The notes: generated by a model from the letters alone, not told the origin. 64,000 bases of DNA from Cytobacillus sp. FSL H8-0458 (GCF_038002165.1 NZ_JBBOBR010000001.1:2108001-2172000), one strand, 5' to 3'. Shown: positions 1 through 9,128, counted from the first letter of the stretch. Numbers and translations are program-made.

Positions 1-1
1 T

Positions 2-757
2 AAAACCGGTGACGATGAACTTGGGGATTTAGCACGGTCCATCCAGTTATTGGCGGGCGACCTGAATTATCTCAGAGAAGAACGCAGTGAATTTTTATCC
101 AGCATATCGCACGAGCTTCGCACCCCTCTTACTTATATAAAAGGATATGCGGATATAGTTCAGAAGCGGAACCTGAGCCCGGAAGAAAGAAATCAGTATT
201 TATCGATTATCCTGGAGGAAACCAACCGGCTTTCAGATATGGTTAAAAATCTTTTCGATTTGGCTAAGATCGATAAAAATACTTTTGATATTATAAAAAA
301 ACCAATAGACCTGAAGGAATTCACGAAAAAAATTGAAACAAAATTTTCTCCGGCTTTCGCTGAAAAAGGCATGCAGCTATCTGTCAGCTGCCGTGAATCA
401 ATCATCCTTTCTGCGGATGGATCAAGGCTGGAGCAAATCATATTTAATCTTCTGGATAACGCGATTAAATATTCCTCAGCTGGAGATAAAACAACAGTAG
501 AGGTAAGCAGGACCAAAAAACATGTCATCATCAGAATAAAGGATTCCGGAAGAGGAATCTCTGAAGAGGAACTGCCCTTTATCTTTAATCGTTTTTACCG
601 AGTGGATAAATCACGTGCAAGAGCTCTTGGAGGTACAGGTCTTGGACTAGCCATTGTTAAAGAGCTTGTCCATGCCCATGGAGGGACTATATCTGTCTCA
701 AGCAGAGAAGGTGACGGAACAGAATTTGAAATTGTTTTAAAGGGAGAAACGGAATGA
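2..757 (+). CDS. sensor histidine kinase, C-terminal part (5' end outside window)
   Basis: The reading frame is open from base 2, so the sensor and membrane part lies upstream of the window. The first visible residues (KTGDDELGDLARSI) look like the end of a HAMP linker. They are followed by the dimerisation box with phospho-acceptor His (SSISHELRTPL) and a HATPase domain: N box DNAIKYS, G1 box DSGRGIS and G2 box GGTGLGLAIVK. This is a membrane-bound sensor that phosphorylates the response regulator starting four bases before its stop (ATGA overlap). The signal is unknown because the sensor domain is missing. A TTG at 50 is internal to the kinase and is not the true start. Confidence 0.93.
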   Translation, partial: KTGDDELGDLARSIQLLAGDLNYLREERSEFLSSISHELRTPLTYIKGYADIVQKRNLSPEERNQYLSIILEETNRLSDMVKNLFDLAKIDKNTFDIIKKPIDLKEFTKKIETKFSPAFAEKGMQLSVSCRESIILSADGSRLEQIIFNLLDNAIKYSSAGDKTTVEVSRTKKHVIIRIKDSGRGISEEELPFIFNRFYRVDKSRARALGGTGLGLAIVKELVHAHGGTISVSSREGDGTEFEIVLKGETE

Positions 758-1434
758 TGAAAACAATACTTTTGGTCGACGATGAAACTAGAATGCTTGA
801 TCTAATTTCTTTATACTTATCACCCCGCGGCTACAATTGCATTAAATTTGCTTCAGGTTCAGATGCCTTGCTTTACTTGGAAACCCATTCTGCAGATTTG
901 GTCCTTTTAGATGTCATGATGCCTGAAATGGATGGATGGAGTGTATGCAAGGAAATTAAAAAATATTGGGATATTCCTATCATCATGCTTACTGCCAAAA
1001 GCGAAAAGCCGGACATTGTAAAAGGATTGAACATTGGAGCAGACGATTATATTCTGAAGCCGTTCGATGAAGAGGAATTATCTGCAAGGATTGAAGCGGT
1101 TTTGAGAAGAAGCAAAAAAGATGGAAAAACCAAAACCTTTAAAGGGCTGGAACTTAAAGAAGATTCTTTTGAGCTTTCCTATAAAAATAAGGAAATTCTT
1201 TTAACTCCAAAAGAGTTTTCAATGTTAAGCCTTTTCCTTTCAAACTTGAACAGAGTTTTCTCACGTGAGCATTTAATAGGCTCTGTTTGGGGTTATGGGG
1301 TGTCAATTGAAGATCGCACCATTGATTCGCATGTAAGAAATTTACGTGAAAAATTAAGGAAAGCCGGGTTTCCTGCAGATGAATATCTGACGACTGTCTG
1401 GGGTTTAGGCTATAAATGGGCCGGAAAGGATTAA
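754..1434 (+). CDS. OmpR/PhoB-family response regulator
   Basis: A 226-residue DNA-binding response regulator. The N-terminal receiver has the acidic pocket (LLVDDE), the phospho-acceptor Asp in LLLDVMMPEMDG, the conserved Thr in MLTAKS and Lys in LKPFD. The C-terminal winged helix has the typical LTPKEFSMLSL and RTIDSHVRNLREKL segments. It overlaps the kinase stop by four bases, so the two are translationally coupled, and a VTT membrane protein follows after three bases. The target regulon cannot be read from the sequence. Co-transcription with the VTT gene suggests an envelope-related response, which is inference only. Confidence 0.95.
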   Translation: MMKTILLVDDETRMLDLISLYLSPRGYNCIKFASGSDALLYLETHSADLVLLDVMMPEMDGWSVCKEIKKYWDIPIIMLTAKSEKPDIVKGLNIGADDYILKPFDEEELSARIEAVLRRSKKDGKTKTFKGLELKEDSFELSYKNKEILLTPKEFSMLSLFLSNLNRVFSREHLIGSVWGYGVSIEDRTIDSHVRNLREKLRKAGFPADEYLTTVWGLGYKWAGKD

Positions 1435-1437
1435 TAG

Positions 1438-1998
1438 ATGTTTTCTGATATCATTGAATCACTTTCAGATGAACCGATATTGGCGGCTTTATTTAGCATA
1501 TTCATGAACATTGCTGCAGCGGTAACGGGATTCCTCCCAAGTGCCTTTATTACTGCTGGAACAGTTGCCGTTTTTGATTTAAAAATGGGGCTGGTTCTTT
1601 TGATCATCGGAGAAGCAGCCGGAGCAATTATAAGTTTTATACTTTATCGCAAAGGGATCAGCAAGCATACCTCCTCTTTTCCTCAGCTAAAGAATAACAA
1701 ATTTTTCTCAAAGCTCCAGAGTGCGGAAGGTCCAGCTGCGTTTTTCATGGTTGTTTTGCTGAGGGTCTTGCCTTTTGTCCCATCAGGTGCAGTCACACTG
1801 GCAGCAGCATACAGCAAAATGAAGCTTCTGCCCTTCGGCATTGCCAGCACGATGGGGAAAATACCTGCATTGTTCATGGAAGCCTTTGCGGTTTCACATG
1901 TACTAAAATTTGAAAGAGAGCTGCAAATAGCCATTTTTCTATTAGCTTCATTCTTCTTTTTAGTTTACTATTTATATAAAAATTATAAATTAAGTTAA
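1438..1998 (+). CDS. VTT (DedA/TVP38-like) membrane protein
   Basis: A 186-residue multi-pass membrane protein of the VTT/SNARE-associated family, members of which have been linked to lipid scrambling and membrane homeostasis. The re-entrant-loop signatures are visible: GEAAGAIISFILYRKG in the first half and VLLRVLPFVPSGAVTLAAAY followed by GKIPALFMEAF in the second. It starts three bases after the response regulator and is last in the kinase-regulator operon, ending on a strong terminator. It is close in length to B. subtilis YdjX/YtxB-type proteins. The exact substrate is unknown. Confidence 0.8.
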   Translation: MFSDIIESLSDEPILAALFSIFMNIAAAVTGFLPSAFITAGTVAVFDLKMGLVLLIIGEAAGAIISFILYRKGISKHTSSFPQLKNNKFFSKLQSAEGPAAFFMVVLLRVLPFVPSGAVTLAAAYSKMKLLPFGIASTMGKIPALFMEAFAVSHVLKFERELQIAIFLLASFFFLVYYLYKNYKLS

Positions 1999-2029
1999 GA
2001 GCTTATCTTCGGCAGATAAGCTCTTTAAC
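1998..2029 (+). terminator. intrinsic terminator of kinase/regulator/VTT operon
   Basis: Eleven-base inverted repeat AGAGCTTATCT / AGATAAGCTCT around a TCGGC loop, starting on the last base of the VTT stop codon. The T-tract is weak on the + strand. It also faces the convergent lipoprotein gene and may serve both directions. Confidence 0.8.
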
Positions 2030-2037
2030 TTTCTATA

Positions 2038-2637
2038 TTATTCAGCAGGAGATAGCTCGTTTTCTGTTACCCACATGTGATTTTTTACTTCCTGCCCGTC
2101 AGCTGTAGTAAAGTCAACCATATAGACAGTTGTCTCCTGCACAGAATCGATTACGGCAGTTGCTCCTTCCATCCCCTTCATGTGGCTTGCGTTTAGTGTT
2201 ACCTCGTCGCCTTCTTTAAATGGTTCCTCACCTGCATCAGCAATCTCCTCATGAACTACCCATTTATGATTTTCAACTTTTTTTCCGCCAGTGGTTGGTG
2301 TATAAGAGACGGTATATACGGATGTATTATACGCACCTGTAATGGTTGCTTCCGCTCCCTCCATTCCCTCCATATGTCCTTCTGTAATAAAGGCCTTGCT
2401 TCCAACTTCATATTTAGGGTTTTCAGCTTCCTTTATTCCTTCAGGAACTTCTCCGGAGCCGGAATGGTCCATGCCTGAATGGTCTCCTGAATGGCCGCTG
2501 CTTTCATTATTAGTTGTGCTTTCTTCCTTGCTGGCACCTTCCTGTCCAGTTTCCCCGGCATTTCCGCCGCATGCAGTTAAAGTTAACGCTGCAGCCAGAG
2601 AAACAAACCAAATGGCGAATTTTTTCCTCGATAACAT
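2038..2637 (-). CDS. ydhK: YdhK-family (DUF1541) lipoprotein
   Basis: A 199-residue secreted lipoprotein. Residues 1-25 form a lipoprotein signal ending in LTLTACGG (lipobox Cys). A low-complexity Gly/Ser/His linker with HSGDHSGMDHSGSG follows, then two tandem copies of the DUF1541 repeat, each with a GHMEGMEGA or SHMKGMEGA motif and ending NHKWVV or NHMWVT. The ATG at 2637 is chosen because AGGAGG lies eight bases upstream; an in-frame TTG at 2643 would be only two bases away. The Met/His-rich segments suggest metal (copper) binding at the outer membrane face, but this is inference. It is monocistronic. Confidence 0.85.
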   Translation of the reverse strand: MLSRKKFAIWFVSLAAALTLTACGGNAGETGQEGASKEESTTNNESSGHSGDHSGMDHSGSGEVPEGIKEAENPKYEVGSKAFITEGHMEGMEGAEATITGAYNTSVYTVSYTPTTGGKKVENHKWVVHEEIADAGEEPFKEGDEVTLNASHMKGMEGATAVIDSVQETTVYMVDFTTADGQEVKNHMWVTENELSPAE

Positions 2638-2829
2638 ATTCAATTCCTCCTTTTCTTCATGAAGTTAGTATGGCAATAAATTGTGCAGAAATTATGAAAC
2701 AGGTATGCAAAAGTCTAAATTAATACTGCCCTTGCAGAGGGAAAATATGTAAAGTCTTAAAAACCAAATATTGCAAATAAACTGGATTGAAAACAGACAC
2801 CCTGCTGGATGTCTGTTTTGTCTGCTAAT

Positions 2830-3159
2830 TTAAGCAGCCATTTTACGGCATTCTTCTGCACACTTAAAGCATGCTTCTGCACAGTGCTGGCAATGATCGT
2901 GATCGTGTTTTTTGCACTCATTTCCGCACGCATCACATATATCTGCACATAGATTGCAAATTTGCTTGGCAAAGGGGCTGTCAGACTGCATTGCCTTAGC
3001 TGCAAAGGCACAAATATCAGCACACTCCCTGTCCAGGCGAATACATTCTGCCATCATTTTAACATCCTCTTCTCCCAAGCATGCCTCATAGCATACATTA
3101 CAGGCCTTCATGCACTCTAAACAAGCCTGGATGCATTCTTCATAAGATTGGTTGTACAT
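2830..3159 (-). CDS. four-helix-bundle copper-binding protein (YhjQ/DUF326-like)
   Basis: A 109-residue cytosolic Cys/His-rich protein. Cys pairs repeat with helix spacing (CIQACLECMKAC, CNLCADICDACGNEC) and the C-terminus has KKHDHDHCQHCAEACFKCAEEC. This matches the DUF326 four-helix bundle copper-storage family, which is typically about 108 residues. The start is placed at 3159, where AAGGGTGATAAGG precedes the ATG. The upstream ATG at 3189 lacks a ribosome site and would make an atypical tail. The neighbouring YdhK-like lipoprotein also carries Met/His metal motifs, so the two may act in copper handling. No CsoR or CopA gene is in view. Confidence 0.85.
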   Translation of the reverse strand: MYNQSYEECIQACLECMKACNVCYEACLGEEDVKMMAECIRLDRECADICAFAAKAMQSDSPFAKQICNLCADICDACGNECKKHDHDHCQHCAEACFKCAEECRKMAA

Positions 3160-3255
3160 CCTTATCACCCTTTCTTTAAATCTTTTCAAAGCTATTTTAC
3201 CCTTGCATTATCTCAGTAAACTCCATACTTTCTGCATATATTTAATGGTTAAAGA

Positions 3256-3283
3256 AAGAGCGGAGAGTTAACTCTCCGCTCTT
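3256..3283 (-). terminator. terminator of the first LTA synthase gene
   Basis: A 28-base perfect palindrome with arms AAGAGCGGAGAGTT and AACTCTCCGCTCTT, located six bases past the ltaS stop on the minus strand and followed by a T-rich stretch. Confidence 0.85.
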
Positions 3284-3288
3284 GAATC

Positions 3289-5256
3289 TTACTTTTGTAT
3301 ACCCGGCCCATTTCTTTCCTCCTTAAATGGCAGCTCTTTCTTTACATATGAGTAATCATTTCGGTTGACTGGAACAAATCCTTCCGGCTTATAAAAGCGC
3401 AGCAGGTCCTTGTAAACAATGTTGTCCGACATTTCCAGCTCTTTTTTCGCCTGATCGGAAAGTGACTTACATGCATTAGCCTCAGCTATTTCGCCGGATT
3501 CCGTATAATAGCAGGTTTCTTCAATTTGGGTATATTCCGGTGAAATAAAGTTGCCGTTTCGGAAAGGGACAACTTCACGGTGTTTTGTCGATAACAGATC
3601 TGATCCCATTTCAAGGTGGTTTTTCGTATCAATGCCCAGCAGGTGAAGTAAAGTCGGACGCACATCTACCTGTCCGCCGACATTATGGACAATGCCGCCA
3701 TCTACTCCAGGTACATGTATGAATACTGGCACTCTTTGGAGCTTGGCATATTCGAACGGAGTAATTTCTTTTCCGATCACCTCTGCCATTGCCTCATTAT
3801 GGTTTTCAGAAATTCCGTAATGATCTCCATACAGGACAACTACTGTATGATCATACAGTCCAGAATCCTTTAAATCGTTAAAAAACTGCTTAAGTGCCTG
3901 GTCCATATAATTCGCCGACTGGAAGTAGTGATTTACCACATCATTATCTGTTTCGCCAGCAGAAAAATCAGTATCCCACTCGTCCATCTTAAAAGGGAAG
4001 TGGTTAGAAAGAGTAATGAATTTTGTATAAAATGGCTGCGGAAGACTGGTCAGCATTGGCATGGATTCCTTAAAAAACGGCTTATCTTTTAATCCATAGT
4101 TTTTCGTGTTTTCATCGTTCATATCGTAATACTCGGCATCAAAAAATTTATCATAGCCCATGGTTTTATACATTTCGTTACGGTTCCAGAATGTTTTGTA
4201 GTTTCCATGGAAAGTTGCTGAAGTATAACCATGCGGTTTTAAAATAGCAGGTGTGCCATGGAATGTATTTTGAGCTTTTGTTACATAAACGGCTCCCTGT
4301 GACATGGGATATAATGAAGTATCCATGATGAACTCAGCATCGGAAGTCTTTCCCTGTCCGGTTTGGTTGACTATATTATCAAAATAAAATGTCTTGCCGC
4401 TATGTGCCAGTGAGTTCAGGAAAGGGGTAACTTCTTTTCCATTCAGCTTGTAGTCTATAATAAAAGTCTGAAGTGATTCCATGGACACATAAATAACATT
4501 CATGCCCTTGGCTTTTCCGAAGTAATCAGGGTTTGGATGTGCATATTTTGCTTTAACATAGTTCTCCACTTCAATCACATCGTTAGTATCCGCAAGAGCT
4601 CTCTGGCTTGCAGACTTCGCATTTTGCACAATATCATAAATCGTGAAATTGTATGCTCCAAGGTATTTCACCAAATAATTTCGGTCGAAGGAACGTGTAA
4701 GCAGTTCAGGGCGGTCATTCTCGGCCATTTCAAGATTGATGAAGAATACAATGATCCCTGCAGCCATAACAGCCAAGGCTGGTTTACGACTAATTTTCTT
4801 TCCAGGATTGTACCACTTCCTTACTGCTAGGAAAAGAAGCAGCAGTGTGTCTGTAAAATAAAAAATATCCCAAGGAGACATTAACGACAGTGCGCTGTCT
4901 CCCAGCTGCCCCCCATTTACTTTTGCCTGCATGAGAACAGGAACTGTAATAAAATCGTTAAAGAATCGATAATAAACAACATTTGCATAAAGCAGGAAGG
5001 ATAAGAATAAATTCAAGCCAATTAGCATGCCGGATTGCCATTTCCCTTTAAATAACAAAGCAAATCCCAGGAATACCAGTGTAGAACTTAACGGATTCAA
5101 AAACAGAAGAAATCGCTGTATGTCATTATTAATCCCTAAATTAAATTCAATGCGATAGGCTACATACGTTTTTAGCCAAAAAAGGATAACAGTCAGAAAA
5201 AATACAGCAAGGCTGCTTTTAGCCAATTTGTCAGGCGATTTGAATAACTTTCTCAT
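3289..5256 (-). CDS. ltaS: LTA synthase family protein (copy 1)
   Basis: A 655-residue polyglycerol-phosphate lipoteichoic acid synthase. Five N-terminal membrane segments occupy about residues 13-180. The linker around SASQRALADT resembles the signal-peptidase cleavage region that releases the extracellular domain. The sulfatase-fold catalytic domain starts near 250, with the metal ligand Glu260 (VSMESLQTF), the nucleophile Thr304 (QGKTSDAEF) and the Asp/His ligands in YGDHYG. It polymerises glycerol phosphate from phosphatidylglycerol outside the membrane. A paralogue lies at 60254-62257 with the same motifs in the same order. It is monocistronic with its own terminator. Confidence 0.93.
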   Translation of the reverse strand: MRKLFKSPDKLAKSSLAVFFLTVILFWLKTYVAYRIEFNLGINNDIQRFLLFLNPLSSTLVFLGFALLFKGKWQSGMLIGLNLFLSFLLYANVVYYRFFNDFITVPVLMQAKVNGGQLGDSALSLMSPWDIFYFTDTLLLLFLAVRKWYNPGKKISRKPALAVMAAGIIVFFINLEMAENDRPELLTRSFDRNYLVKYLGAYNFTIYDIVQNAKSASQRALADTNDVIEVENYVKAKYAHPNPDYFGKAKGMNVIYVSMESLQTFIIDYKLNGKEVTPFLNSLAHSGKTFYFDNIVNQTGQGKTSDAEFIMDTSLYPMSQGAVYVTKAQNTFHGTPAILKPHGYTSATFHGNYKTFWNRNEMYKTMGYDKFFDAEYYDMNDENTKNYGLKDKPFFKESMPMLTSLPQPFYTKFITLSNHFPFKMDEWDTDFSAGETDNDVVNHYFQSANYMDQALKQFFNDLKDSGLYDHTVVVLYGDHYGISENHNEAMAEVIGKEITPFEYAKLQRVPVFIHVPGVDGGIVHNVGGQVDVRPTLLHLLGIDTKNHLEMGSDLLSTKHREVVPFRNGNFISPEYTQIEETCYYTESGEIAEANACKSLSDQAKKELEMSDNIVYKDLLRFYKPEGFVPVNRNDYSYVKKELPFKEERNGPGIQK

Positions 5257-5532
5257 TAGTGTGATTTCACCTCTTAAATTGTAAACATGCGAAAAACTTA
5301 GCAGCGGCTAAGTTTTTATTATGTAAAAATTGTAGATACAGCATTAATAAATGTTGAACGAATGTAAAATAATATAGCACAATTTCAAATCAATGAAAAT
5401 GGATATCTCCTTTATATCTTTCGCCTTTTTCCTGCAAAAACCAACAATTTTTAATAAAATAACCTGTTACCCAATATATTTTAATGGTAAAATGAATTTC
5501 CCTTTCATAATTTCAATGCTGAAGGAGTATTG

Positions 5533-6210
5533 ATGTTCAAAAGGGTCAAGCTAAAATTAAACAAGTTGGATTGGAGAGTCTTCATGAAAGAACGTCTATT
5601 ATTTTTTGTTATTGGGATGCTGATCCTGACAATGGGTGTAGCCCTGATTATCAGGTCAAACCTCGGAGCTTCTGCATGGGATGCCCTGGCTGTTGGTGAA
5701 TCGCAAATGTTTAACTTAACAGTTGGCACCTTTGTTTTTATAAATGGAATCGTGCTCATTTTTATAAATGCCTTTCTAATGAAAAGAAAGCCCGAAGTCC
5801 TTGCAGCCATTTCCATATTGATTATTGGCGCACTGATTGACTTTTGGCTTCTCATTATTTTTGGTGACCTTTCGCCGCAGACACTGGCAGGGCAATCAAT
5901 CATATTGCTCCTTGGAATCCTTTCGATGGGAATGGGAGTTGCCATCTATCTTCAGGCTAAATTTCCGGCAAGTCCTATGGATACATTAATGGTAGCTATT
6001 CACACAAGATTCGGATTAAATTTAAGAAATTCAAGGATCATCAGCGAAAGCTTTGCTTTGCTGCTTGCCTTTTTATTCAGAGGGGCAATCGGAGTAGGCA
6101 CAATCGTGGTAACATTGACACTTGGACTTGTTGTACAATTCTTTTACCCGGTTTTCGAAAGAGCGCTCGGAAAAATGCAGGCCCCGAAAGGTCCTGTCAT
6201 CACTAAATAA
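5533..6210 (+). CDS. YczE/YyaS/YitT-family membrane protein
   Basis: An integral membrane protein of 225 residues with about five hydrophobic segments and the family's conserved RSNLGASAWDAL and FPASPMDTLMVAI motifs (two related half-repeats). The start is set at the ATG at 5533, five bases after GAAGGAG; an in-frame TTG at 5530 would be too close. B. subtilis YczE of this family is needed for bacillaene or surfactin-type synthetase activation, but the general biochemical role is unknown. It is divergent from the LTA synthase and single-gene, ending in a strong terminator. Confidence 0.82.
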   Translation: MFKRVKLKLNKLDWRVFMKERLLFFVIGMLILTMGVALIIRSNLGASAWDALAVGESQMFNLTVGTFVFINGIVLIFINAFLMKRKPEVLAAISILIIGALIDFWLLIIFGDLSPQTLAGQSIILLLGILSMGMGVAIYLQAKFPASPMDTLMVAIHTRFGLNLRNSRIISESFALLLAFLFRGAIGVGTIVVTLTLGLVVQFFYPVFERALGKMQAPKGPVITK

Positions 6211-6217
6211 TAATCTT

Positions 6218-6247
6218 ACATCCTGCTCTTTGAGCAGGATGTTTTTA
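6218..6247 (+). terminator. terminator of the YczE-like gene
   Basis: ACATCCTGCTC / GAGCAGGATGT hairpin with a three-base loop and a T5 tract on the + strand. It overlaps the last codon of the convergent helicase gene. Confidence 0.85.
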
Positions 6248-8536
6248 CCTTCTTAATACTTTAAAATCCTTCCATTCCTCTGGCAGCAGGGCCTGATACT
6301 TTGCCTGCACATACCTGTCATCCATTAAAACAATCGTTCCTGTATCGTCTTCAGAACGGATCAATCTGCCCCCTGCCTGCAGAACCTTGTTCATTCCAGG
6401 ATAAGTATAGGCATAATCATAGCCGTTTTTTCCTTGCTGATGAAAATAAGCTTTCATAATGTTGCGTTCAAATCCTAGCTTGGGAAGCCCTACACCCACC
6501 ACGAATACACCGTTCAGCCTATCTCCCTGCAAATCAATTCCCTCTGAAAAAATTCCGCCCATGACAGCGAACCCCAACAGGGTTCCAGAAGGATTTGACT
6601 TAAACTCATCGAGAAACGCCTCCCTTTCCCCTTCATCCATTCCAGTCTTTTGAATGATTGTATGTACCGGCAGCTCCTCATCGAGTAACCGTTGATAGAC
6701 ATTCTCCATATATTGATAGGATGGAAAGAAAATCAAGTAATTCCCCTTTTGTTCCTTTAACATGTCCTTAATAGTGCTGACGATCGGTCCGATCGATCCT
6801 TCCCGGTCGCGATATCTTGTGGAAAGCGGCTGTATGTACACCTTAGCCTGATCTTTTGAGAAAGGGGAAGGAACAGATAAAATAAAATCTTCTTCTTGAA
6901 AGCCAAGCATGTCCAAATAATAATTAAGAGGCATTAAGGTAGCTGAAAAAAAGATAGCTGACTTATATCCTTTTCTGGCCTTGTACAGAAGATTAGATGG
7001 ATCCAGGCAAAACAGCTTGATGATCAGGTCATTTCTCTGTTTTTGAATATACGTTACAAACCTTTCGTCATATAGTTTTCCTATTCTGATGAAGTTCTGG
7101 GCAGCAAAGAATACTTCCAATAATTCTTCATCTGTATTGTTTCTGTTTTGCCCCAGATATTCTTCGGCATTTTGAACAAATTCCTCAAGAACTTCAAAAA
7201 GTTCTTCAGGGGGATCTTTTTCTGCGATTTCCTGATTTTCACCACATTTCTTTTTTAAGGCAATAAAAATTCCATTAACCTGTTTTGCACTTTTTTGAAT
7301 CCCTTCATCCTTACCCTTAAAGCTTCTGCTCAATTGGAGAAAGGCTGATTTCTCAAGCGTGCTTGAATACATTTCCCTTCCGCGGTCCGCAAGGTTATGT
7401 GCTTCATCGATCAGAAGCGACGTTTTCTTTTTCTCCTCTTCCAGCAATCGTTTAAGCGAGACCTTTGGATCGAAAATATAATTATAATCACCAATAATGG
7501 TGTCAGCTGCATATGCAGCATCCAATGAAAACTCAAAGGGGCAGACTTTATGCTTCATCGCATATTTTTCAATTGTCGTTCTGGTTATCAAGTTCTCATT
7601 TGTCAGGAGGTCAAGTAATGCATTATTAATCCTGTCGTAATACCCATTGGCAAACTCACAGCTGTCTTTTTGACAATGGGTTTCTTCCTTAAAGCAAATT
7701 TTGTCCTTGGCCGTGATTGTGACTGATTTAAGATTCAATCCATTATCCCTCATCAGGCTAATGGCCCCTTCTGCAGCCTGACGGGTAATGGTTTTGGCCG
7801 TGGTATAGATGATCCTCTGAATATGTCCTTCCCCAATGGCTTTTAATGCCGGAAAAAGGGTAGAGATTGTTTTCCCTATTCCAGTAGGTGCGTTTGCAAA
7901 TAGGCTTTTCCCTTCGGCAATAGTTTTGTATACCGCTCCTGCAAACTTCTTCTGGCCATTTCGGTAAGCTGGAAAAGGAAAAGTCAGCTCTTGAAGACTT
8001 CTTATTAACTCCTTTTGATGCCGAACCCTTAATTTTGCGTAAGGAGAATAAGATTCGAGAAGATGCAAAATAAATTCTTCCAGTTCACAAAAAGAATAGG
8101 TTTGCTGAAACTTTTTCACTTCATCTGTTTTAGCTTGTACATATGTTAATTGAACTGTCATTTCTGGAGTATTATGGTCTTTCGCATACATGAAAGCATA
8201 GCACTTAGCCTGAGCCCAATGAATTGGATATGCAAATTTATCAATTTCAGATAGAGGAAGAGATATAGACTTAATTTCATCAATAATCAGTTCGCCATTT
8301 TTGATGATAAGACCGTCACATCTTCCTTCGATCTGAAAATCGAGATTATTGACGGTTAATGCTGTTTGCAGATACACTTCTTTTTGATCTTCTTCGCCAT
8401 ACAGCTTTTGAATTCTCTGATGAATTCTTGTTCCTTCTGAAAGCGATACTGCAGAACGGAAGCCAGTTTCAATGCTGCCGCTTTTATAAACATATTCAAC
8501 AAGTGATCTTACAGAAATTTTTATCTTATTATCCAT
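6245..8536 (-). CDS. DinG/XPD-family helicase fused to N-terminal RecB/Cas4-like nuclease
   Basis: A 763-residue two-domain protein. Residues 1-170 carry the PD-(D/E)XK nuclease signature: His39 (EGTRIHQRIQ), Asp74 (EGRCDGLI), Glu87-x-Lys89 (IIDEIKS) and the QxxxY motif (QAKCY, 109-113). Residues 190-763 are a superfamily-2 XPD/DinG helicase with Walker A APTGIGKT (216-223), a four-Cys iron-sulfur cluster (Cys281, 288, 293, 332), a DEAH box (377-380) and motif VI near QAGGRLIRSEDD. The protein should unwind and cut DNA during repair. A TATAAT with extended -10 (8568-8573) lies 31 bases upstream. It is not the usual DinG, whose N-terminus is a DEDD exonuclease. Confidence 0.9.
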   Translation of the reverse strand: MDNKIKISVRSLVEYVYKSGSIETGFRSAVSLSEGTRIHQRIQKLYGEEDQKEVYLQTALTVNNLDFQIEGRCDGLIIKNGELIIDEIKSISLPLSEIDKFAYPIHWAQAKCYAFMYAKDHNTPEMTVQLTYVQAKTDEVKKFQQTYSFCELEEFILHLLESYSPYAKLRVRHQKELIRSLQELTFPFPAYRNGQKKFAGAVYKTIAEGKSLFANAPTGIGKTISTLFPALKAIGEGHIQRIIYTTAKTITRQAAEGAISLMRDNGLNLKSVTITAKDKICFKEETHCQKDSCEFANGYYDRINNALLDLLTNENLITRTTIEKYAMKHKVCPFEFSLDAAYAADTIIGDYNYIFDPKVSLKRLLEEEKKKTSLLIDEAHNLADRGREMYSSTLEKSAFLQLSRSFKGKDEGIQKSAKQVNGIFIALKKKCGENQEIAEKDPPEELFEVLEEFVQNAEEYLGQNRNNTDEELLEVFFAAQNFIRIGKLYDERFVTYIQKQRNDLIIKLFCLDPSNLLYKARKGYKSAIFFSATLMPLNYYLDMLGFQEEDFILSVPSPFSKDQAKVYIQPLSTRYRDREGSIGPIVSTIKDMLKEQKGNYLIFFPSYQYMENVYQRLLDEELPVHTIIQKTGMDEGEREAFLDEFKSNPSGTLLGFAVMGGIFSEGIDLQGDRLNGVFVVGVGLPKLGFERNIMKAYFHQQGKNGYDYAYTYPGMNKVLQAGGRLIRSEDDTGTIVLMDDRYVQAKYQALLPEEWKDFKVLRR

Positions 8537-8600
8537 TGAAACGGCCCCTTAGTTTACTATCCCTCCATTATAGCACATACGTTCTGCAGATAAGAAAGAT

Positions 8601-9128
8601 TTGCAAAAGAAGGAAATAACCATTTACAATTTAAGAAGAAGAAAATGGGAGGAGTGTGAACGGAACTGTTCATTTCTTGAGCAGCCCAAAAAGTTGAAAA
8701 AAATTATTTTTTGGACAATCACTGGAGGGTCTCTTATTCTATTGGGTTTTCTCATTTATTTTGCTTCAATGAATATGATATCAAATAAAGTAATGACAGA
8801 AGTTGCCGGCAGCATCACTGAGGATGATCTGGAGAAGCTTGCAAGTGATCCAAATATAGAGGCTCTGCTTGGAAGCAGTATAGATGATTTAAAAGCAGCA
8901 GATCTCCAAAAGACATCATTGCCGATCAAGACAAAAGAAGAGGCTGTAAAGAAGATTTCAGAAAGCTTTTCGATTGATGAAATCCAGCAGAGTGTCTCAA
9001 AAGTAAAAGGCGGACTGACTGCTGAAGAGCAAAATGAACTATACAGTCTTTTAACTGAAAGGTTATCTGAGGAAGAATTAACTGCTCTGAAAATCATAGC
9101 TGTACAGGAAGCAAAGCAGAGTCAATAA
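8601..9128 (+). CDS. hypothetical single-pass membrane protein
   Basis: The frame runs from a TTG at 8601 and gives 175 residues: a basic N-terminus, one membrane helix (KKIIFWTITGGSLILLGFLIYFA, about residues 33-55, shown in pieces: KKIIFWTITGG and SLILLGFLIYFA) and an outer acidic domain made of short helices (SITEDDLEKLASD, TAEEQNELYSLL). I do not recognise the family. The start is uncertain. The best ribosome site (GGGAGGAG, 8647-8654) has no in-frame start at a normal distance, and the alternative TTG at 8694 has no site. It diverges from the helicase with only 64 bases between. Confidence 0.6.
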   Translation: MQKKEITIYNLRRRKWEECERNCSFLEQPKKLKKIIFWTITGGSLILLGFLIYFASMNMISNKVMTEVAGSITEDDLEKLASDPNIEALLGSSIDDLKAADLQKTSLPIKTKEEAVKKISESFSIDEIQQSVSKVKGGLTAEEQNELYSLLTERLSEEELTALKIIAVQEAKQSQ

